Assembly (NCBI RefSeq): GCF_003369565.1
Contig: NZ_PIOD01000011.1
Location: 186,001-250,000, forward strand
Length of the DNA: 64,000 bases
Direction of reading: 5' to 3'
Origin: Oceanobacillus chungangensis
Lineage (GTDB): Bacteria; Bacillota; Bacilli; Bacillales; Amphibacillaceae
A program made the position numbers and the translations under genes. The notes below the pieces were generated by a model, which was given only the letters and a program-made list of their open reading frames with translations, searched no databases and was not told where the DNA came from. Of the stretch, positions 59,277-64,000 are shown piece after piece; within the stretch, counting starts at the first letter, position 1, and each line of letters opens with the position of its first letter.

Positions 59277-59323
59277 ATAAGTAATTATTATTATAATTGA
59301 TTATATAATAGTATTTTACTTAT
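59277..59323. promoter_or_regulatory. Palindromic region between the LysR gene and the methyltransferase
   Basis: ATAAGTAA (59277-59284) and TTACTTAT (59316-59323) are inverted copies 31 bp apart, with ATTATAATTGATTATATAAT inside. Such paired half-sites between divergent genes fit LysR-type binding. The exact operator and promoters are not resolved. Confidence 0.5.
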
Positions 59324-59371
59324 ATCACGCAAAAGCATAGGATAATAGTAAGAATGATTGGAGGAGTTAAA

Positions 59372-60145
59372 ATGAATGAGAAGAAAAGTGTCCAAGAGGT
59401 TTTCTCCAAAAATAAGGAAGCATATTTTACGAGTAGCACACATGCAAATGGTAATGATTTGTCAGTTTTGATACATTGGCTAAATCCAAATAAAGATTTG
59501 TCAGCGCTTGATATAGCCACTGGTGGTGGTCATGCCGCCAAGAAGCTTGCCCCGAATGTTAAAAAAGTTTTTGCCACAGACATTACGAAAGAAATGTTAG
59601 AAAATACCGCAATGCATTTGCAATCTTATCCTAATATTAATTACGTCATAGCAGACGCTGAATCACTGCCATTTCTAGATAACTCCTTTGATATTATTAC
59701 TTGTAGAATTGCTGCACACCATTTTCCTAATCCTGATAGATTTATTCAAGAAGTTGAGCGTGTATTAAAACCAAATGGCAGTTTTTTACTAATTGATAAT
59801 GTTGGAGCAGAGGAACCTTCTGCAGATATATTCATTAATTCATTAGAGAAAATGCGGGATTATAGCCATGGTAGGTCATTGAAAATTACTGAATGGGAAA
59901 AACTACTTAGCAGCAACCATTTAACCGTGGTGAAACAAGAGAAGAGAAAAAAGACCTTACCATATAATGAATGGGTTAACCGAACATTAGATAAACAATC
60001 TAAAATCGAGGAAGTAAAACAGTATATATTAGCTGCCAATACGAAGATAAAAGATTATTTCCAAATCAAGATTGAGCACGAAGAAATTAAAGAATTTACA
60101 ATTGATGAATGGATGGTCTTATGTACAAAGTCGCCTATTAGATAA
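59372..60145 (+). CDS. Class I SAM-dependent methyltransferase
   Basis: The 257-aa product has motif I LDIATGGGHAAKKLAP (about 42-57), VIADAESLPFLDNSFDIIT (motif II/III, about 94-112) and VLKPNGSFLLIDNVG. It belongs to the UbiE/YcgJ-like type; the substrate is unknown. Start is ATG 59372 after GGAGG. The stop codon TAA (60143-60145) lies within the left inverted repeat of MITE-A copy A6, so the C-terminus was probably reset by that insertion. Confidence 0.92.
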   Translation: MNEKKSVQEVFSKNKEAYFTSSTHANGNDLSVLIHWLNPNKDLSALDIATGGGHAAKKLAPNVKKVFATDITKEMLENTAMHLQSYPNINYVIADAESLPFLDNSFDIITCRIAAHHFPNPDRFIQEVERVLKPNGSFLLIDNVGAEEPSADIFINSLEKMRDYSHGRSLKITEWEKLLSSNHLTVVKQEKRKKTLPYNEWVNRTLDKQSKIEEVKQYILAANTKIKDYFQIKIEHEEIKEFTIDEWMVLCTKSPIR

Positions 60146-60511
60146 ACTGCGAACTAACTTAGGATGATATTTGCATCCTTGGCCGTCGCTCCAAAAATAC
60201 ACTACGCTTTCCGCGGGGAGCTGGTGAGCCTTCTTGTGCTGCCGCACTTCGAAGTCTCACCTAGGCTCTTCTTCCCGCAGGACAAGGAAGGCTTCGGCAG
60301 CGATGCATCGCACGAAGAAAATTGACCTTTATTTTCGAGGAGTCTTCGTGTATTTCTTCCGCTGAAGATAGAGTAGAATCAAAAGAAAATAATGACAAAC
60401 CCACTAACTATCACCATTGATTGTAGCAATATACATGAGACTCATGTCTTAATTGCAACGACTGTCTAGGTTCGAAGACACGATTGTCACTAGTTCGCAG
60501 TTTATATCAAC
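60141..60511 (-). mobile_element. MITE-A copy A6, carrying the nested module inside the core
   Basis: Left end GATAAACTGCGAACTA, right end TAGTTCGCAGTTTATATCAA (60491-60510). The core (60193-60356) keeps GAGC/GCTC, CTCACC/GGTGAG and GTGC-GGCA-GCAC, but is split by a 59-bp insert (60283-60341) bracketed by AGGA. Orientation opposite to A2-A5. It fills the gap to pyrE; only about 55 bp of AT-rich sequence remains beyond it. Confidence 0.85.
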
Positions 60512-60566
60512 TATGTTTTTTATCCAAATATTTAAATAGCAACAACCAATAATGAAACGCTACTCC

Positions 60567-61184
60567 TTATTTCAAATTGTCACGCCAGTCGATTAACTTC
60601 TCTTTTTCACTTTGAGTCAGCTTCCGGTCTACAACTAACGCCTCAACTAATTGATCAAAGTTCGTAATTGTCGCAAATGGAAGTTCTGCTGCGGCAAACT
60701 GTGATTCTGCCTTCCCTAATCCATATGTAAAAATTGCAAAGACACTAATTACTTCTACATCTTCTTGTTGTAATGCTTTGGCAGCTTCAATTGCAGAACC
60801 ACCTGTTGAAATTAAGTCTTCAATGACAAGAACCTTTTGCCCCTTTGATATTTGTCCCTCGATTTGATTTCCTTTGCCATGTCCCTTAGGCTTTGAGCGA
60901 ACGTATACCATTGGCAATTGTAAACAATCTGCTAACCATGCTGCATGGGGAATCCCAGCGGTGGCACATCCGGCAATTACATCGGGTTTTTGATTTAGCT
61001 TACCAATCATCGTAATAAATGCATCGGTGATCTTTTTGCGAATTTCAGGATATGACATAGTTAAACGATTATCACAATAAATAGGTGACTTTATTCCCGA
61101 TGTCCATGTGAAATAATTATCTGGATTAATTTGCACTGCTTTAATTTCTAATAGGTCTCTTGCCAATTCTTCATTTAATGCCAT
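60567..61184 (-). CDS. pyrE: Orotate phosphoribosyltransferase
   Basis: The 205-aa enzyme joins orotate to PRPP to form OMP. It has WTSGIKSPIYCDNR at the N-terminus, YVRSKPKGHGKGNQIEG and the PRPP loop VLVIEDLISTGGSAIEA (about 117). Last gene of the pyr operon, overlapping pyrF by 14 bp. A MITE-A copy follows; I see no clear terminator. Confidence 0.98.
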   Translation of the reverse strand: MALNEELARDLLEIKAVQINPDNYFTWTSGIKSPIYCDNRLTMSYPEIRKKITDAFITMIGKLNQKPDVIAGCATAGIPHAAWLADCLQLPMVYVRSKPKGHGKGNQIEGQISKGQKVLVIEDLISTGGSAIEAAKALQQEDVEVISVFAIFTYGLGKAESQFAAAELPFATITNFDQLVEALVVDRKLTQSEKEKLIDWRDNLK

Positions 61185-61880
61185 TTCCCCACTCCTCTAC
61201 TGCTTGTTGGTATGCTTGATACGGATTTTCTGCTTTTGTTATGCTTCTGCCAATCACAAGGATATCTGCATCATTTTCTTTTGCAATTTTCAGTGTTGCA
61301 ACTCGTTTTTGATCATCTAAACTAGAATTAGCTAATCGTATTCCAGGTGTTACAGTTAAAAAAGAATTACCACATTTTTCTTTAATTGAACCCGCTTCGT
61401 AAACCGAGCAGACAACACCATCTGCACCACTCTGCTTTGCAGTATATGCTAAATGTACGGCGTTTTCTCGAAGCTCACCAGGAATTAGTAGTTGATTATT
61501 CATCGTTTCTTTATCATGTGAAGTCAAGATAGTAACAGCAATTAATTTAGTCTTATGTTTAGAAGAACCTTTTAATAATCCTTCTTTCGCATGTTCTATC
61601 ATGTCACTTCCACCAAGTGCGTGAACATTAACAATATCCACTTCAAGTGCTGCAAGATTTTTCATTGCCTTCATTACTGTTGTCGGAATATCATGCAATT
61701 TCAAATCTAAAAAAATCGGATGGTTATTTGCTTTCAACTTTTCAATGATAGCTGGGCCCTCACGAAAAAATAGTTCCATCCCTACTTTGACTGGGACACC
61801 ATGAAGCTGATTGTTTTTAAGAAATTGTTCCGTAACTTCCCATGTAGGAAAATCCAAAGCCAAATATATTGCTTTATTCA

Positions 61881-61881
<1 letters not shown>
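61171..61881 (-). CDS. pyrF: Orotidine 5'-phosphate decarboxylase
   Basis: The 236-aa TIM barrel makes UMP from OMP. The catalytic Lys/Asp set is in FLDLKLHDIPTTV (about 59-71), and phosphate binding is near GIRLANSSLDDQKR and DILVIGRSIT. It overlaps pyrD by 1 bp and pyrE by 14. Confidence 0.98.
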
Positions 61882-63543
<1,662 letters not shown>

Positions 63544-63547
<4 letters not shown>

Positions 63548-64000
63548 GGGCGAACTACCTCTTTATTTGTTATTGATTTAGCGCTAAATGTTGTAGTATC
63601 AATTACGTTTACGATTGCATTTGCTGTATCTAAATTCGTGAGACACGGTATTCCATGTTCTACCGCCTGTCGTCGAATTAAAAATCCATCTGAGCGTGGC
63701 TGCTTACCAGAATTTAAAGTATTCACTACAAACTGTACTTGACCCTTTTCAATGATAGATAGAACATTTGGTTGTTCAGCTCCAACCTTCTGTACAGCCG
63801 TAATTGGAATTCCTGCTTGTTTTACAAACGCAGCTGTCCCTTCAGTTGCAAACAATTCAAATCCCAGCTCATGGAATCGTTCTGCTATATCGAGCATTTC
63901 TTCTTTATCTTTATCCGCAACCGTTAATAATACGCCACCTTCTTGGGGAACCTTAACTCCAGCAGCGAGCAATCCTTTAAATAATGCTTTTTCTAAATTT
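63544..64000 (-). CDS. carB: Carbamoyl-phosphate synthase large subunit (C-terminal part; 5' end outside window)
   Basis: About 151 residues are visible, entering from the edge as NLEKALFKGLLAAGVKVP. They form the C-terminal MGS-like allosteric domain (LFATEGTAAFVKQAGIP, VNTLNSGKQPRSDGFLIRRQ), which binds nucleotide effectors. The ATP-grasp halves lie outside. In Bacillus this pyr-operon copy is called pyrAB. It overlaps pyrK by 4 bp. Confidence 0.95.

Overview
The window is AT-rich bacterial chromosome from a motile, spore-forming member of the Bacillaceae. It resembles the Oceanobacillus/Virgibacillus side of the family more than Bacillus subtilis itself; this is inferred from gene order and protein style, and no species is claimed. 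It holds most of the conserved flagella-to-pyrimidine block, read almost entirely on the minus strand. In transcriptional order (right to left) it runs carB(partial)-pyrK-pyrD-pyrF-pyrE; a LysR regulator, ohr and a calcium ATPase; yicC/yloC-remA-gmk-rpoZ; coaBC-priA-fmt-rsmB-prpC-prkC-rsgA-rpe-thiN-spoVM; yloU-fakA; sdaAB-sdaAA-recG; fapR-plsX-fabD-fabG-acpP-rnc; smc-ftsY; ylxM-ffh; rpsP-khpA-ylqD-rimM-trmD-rplS; lepB-rbgA; rnhB-ylqG-ylqH; sucC-sucD; dprA-topA; xerC-hslV-hslU-codY; flgB-flgC-fliE(partial). Only rpmB, a UPF0435 gene, rqcH and a SAM methyltransferase lie on the plus strand.

The genes are mainly housekeeping: translation and ribosome assembly (rplS, rpsP, rpmB, rimM, trmD, rbgA, rsgA, rsmB, fmt, rqcH), protein targeting (ffh, ylxM, ftsY, signal peptidase), chromosome maintenance (smc, xerC, topA, recG, priA, rnhB, dprA), lipid synthesis under FapR control, Ser/Thr kinase-phosphatase signalling (prkC/prpC), the TCA cycle, serine breakdown and pyrimidine synthesis. 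A 27-codon spoVM sits just downstream of thiN. Compared with the B. subtilis order from memory, trmFO is absent between xerC and topA, def between priA and fmt, and rlmN between rsmB and prpC. A UPF0435 gene separates rnc from smc.

The unusual content lies between the operons. Six copies of a 300-420 bp inverted-repeat element (MITE-A) share a core of about 100 nt that folds back on itself, with paired base changes between copies. Two of those copies carry a nested module of about 55 bp flanked by AGGA, and other copies show the same sites without it. A second family (REP-B, five copies) forms two hairpins, again with compensatory changes. A third element (element D) with imperfect terminal repeats lies between sucD and its terminator, and a fragment of it sits inside a REP-B copy together with a 34-bp tandem duplication. 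Several strong sigma-A-type promoters, a FapR operator, a possible L19 autoregulatory leader and about fifteen intrinsic terminators can be read directly.
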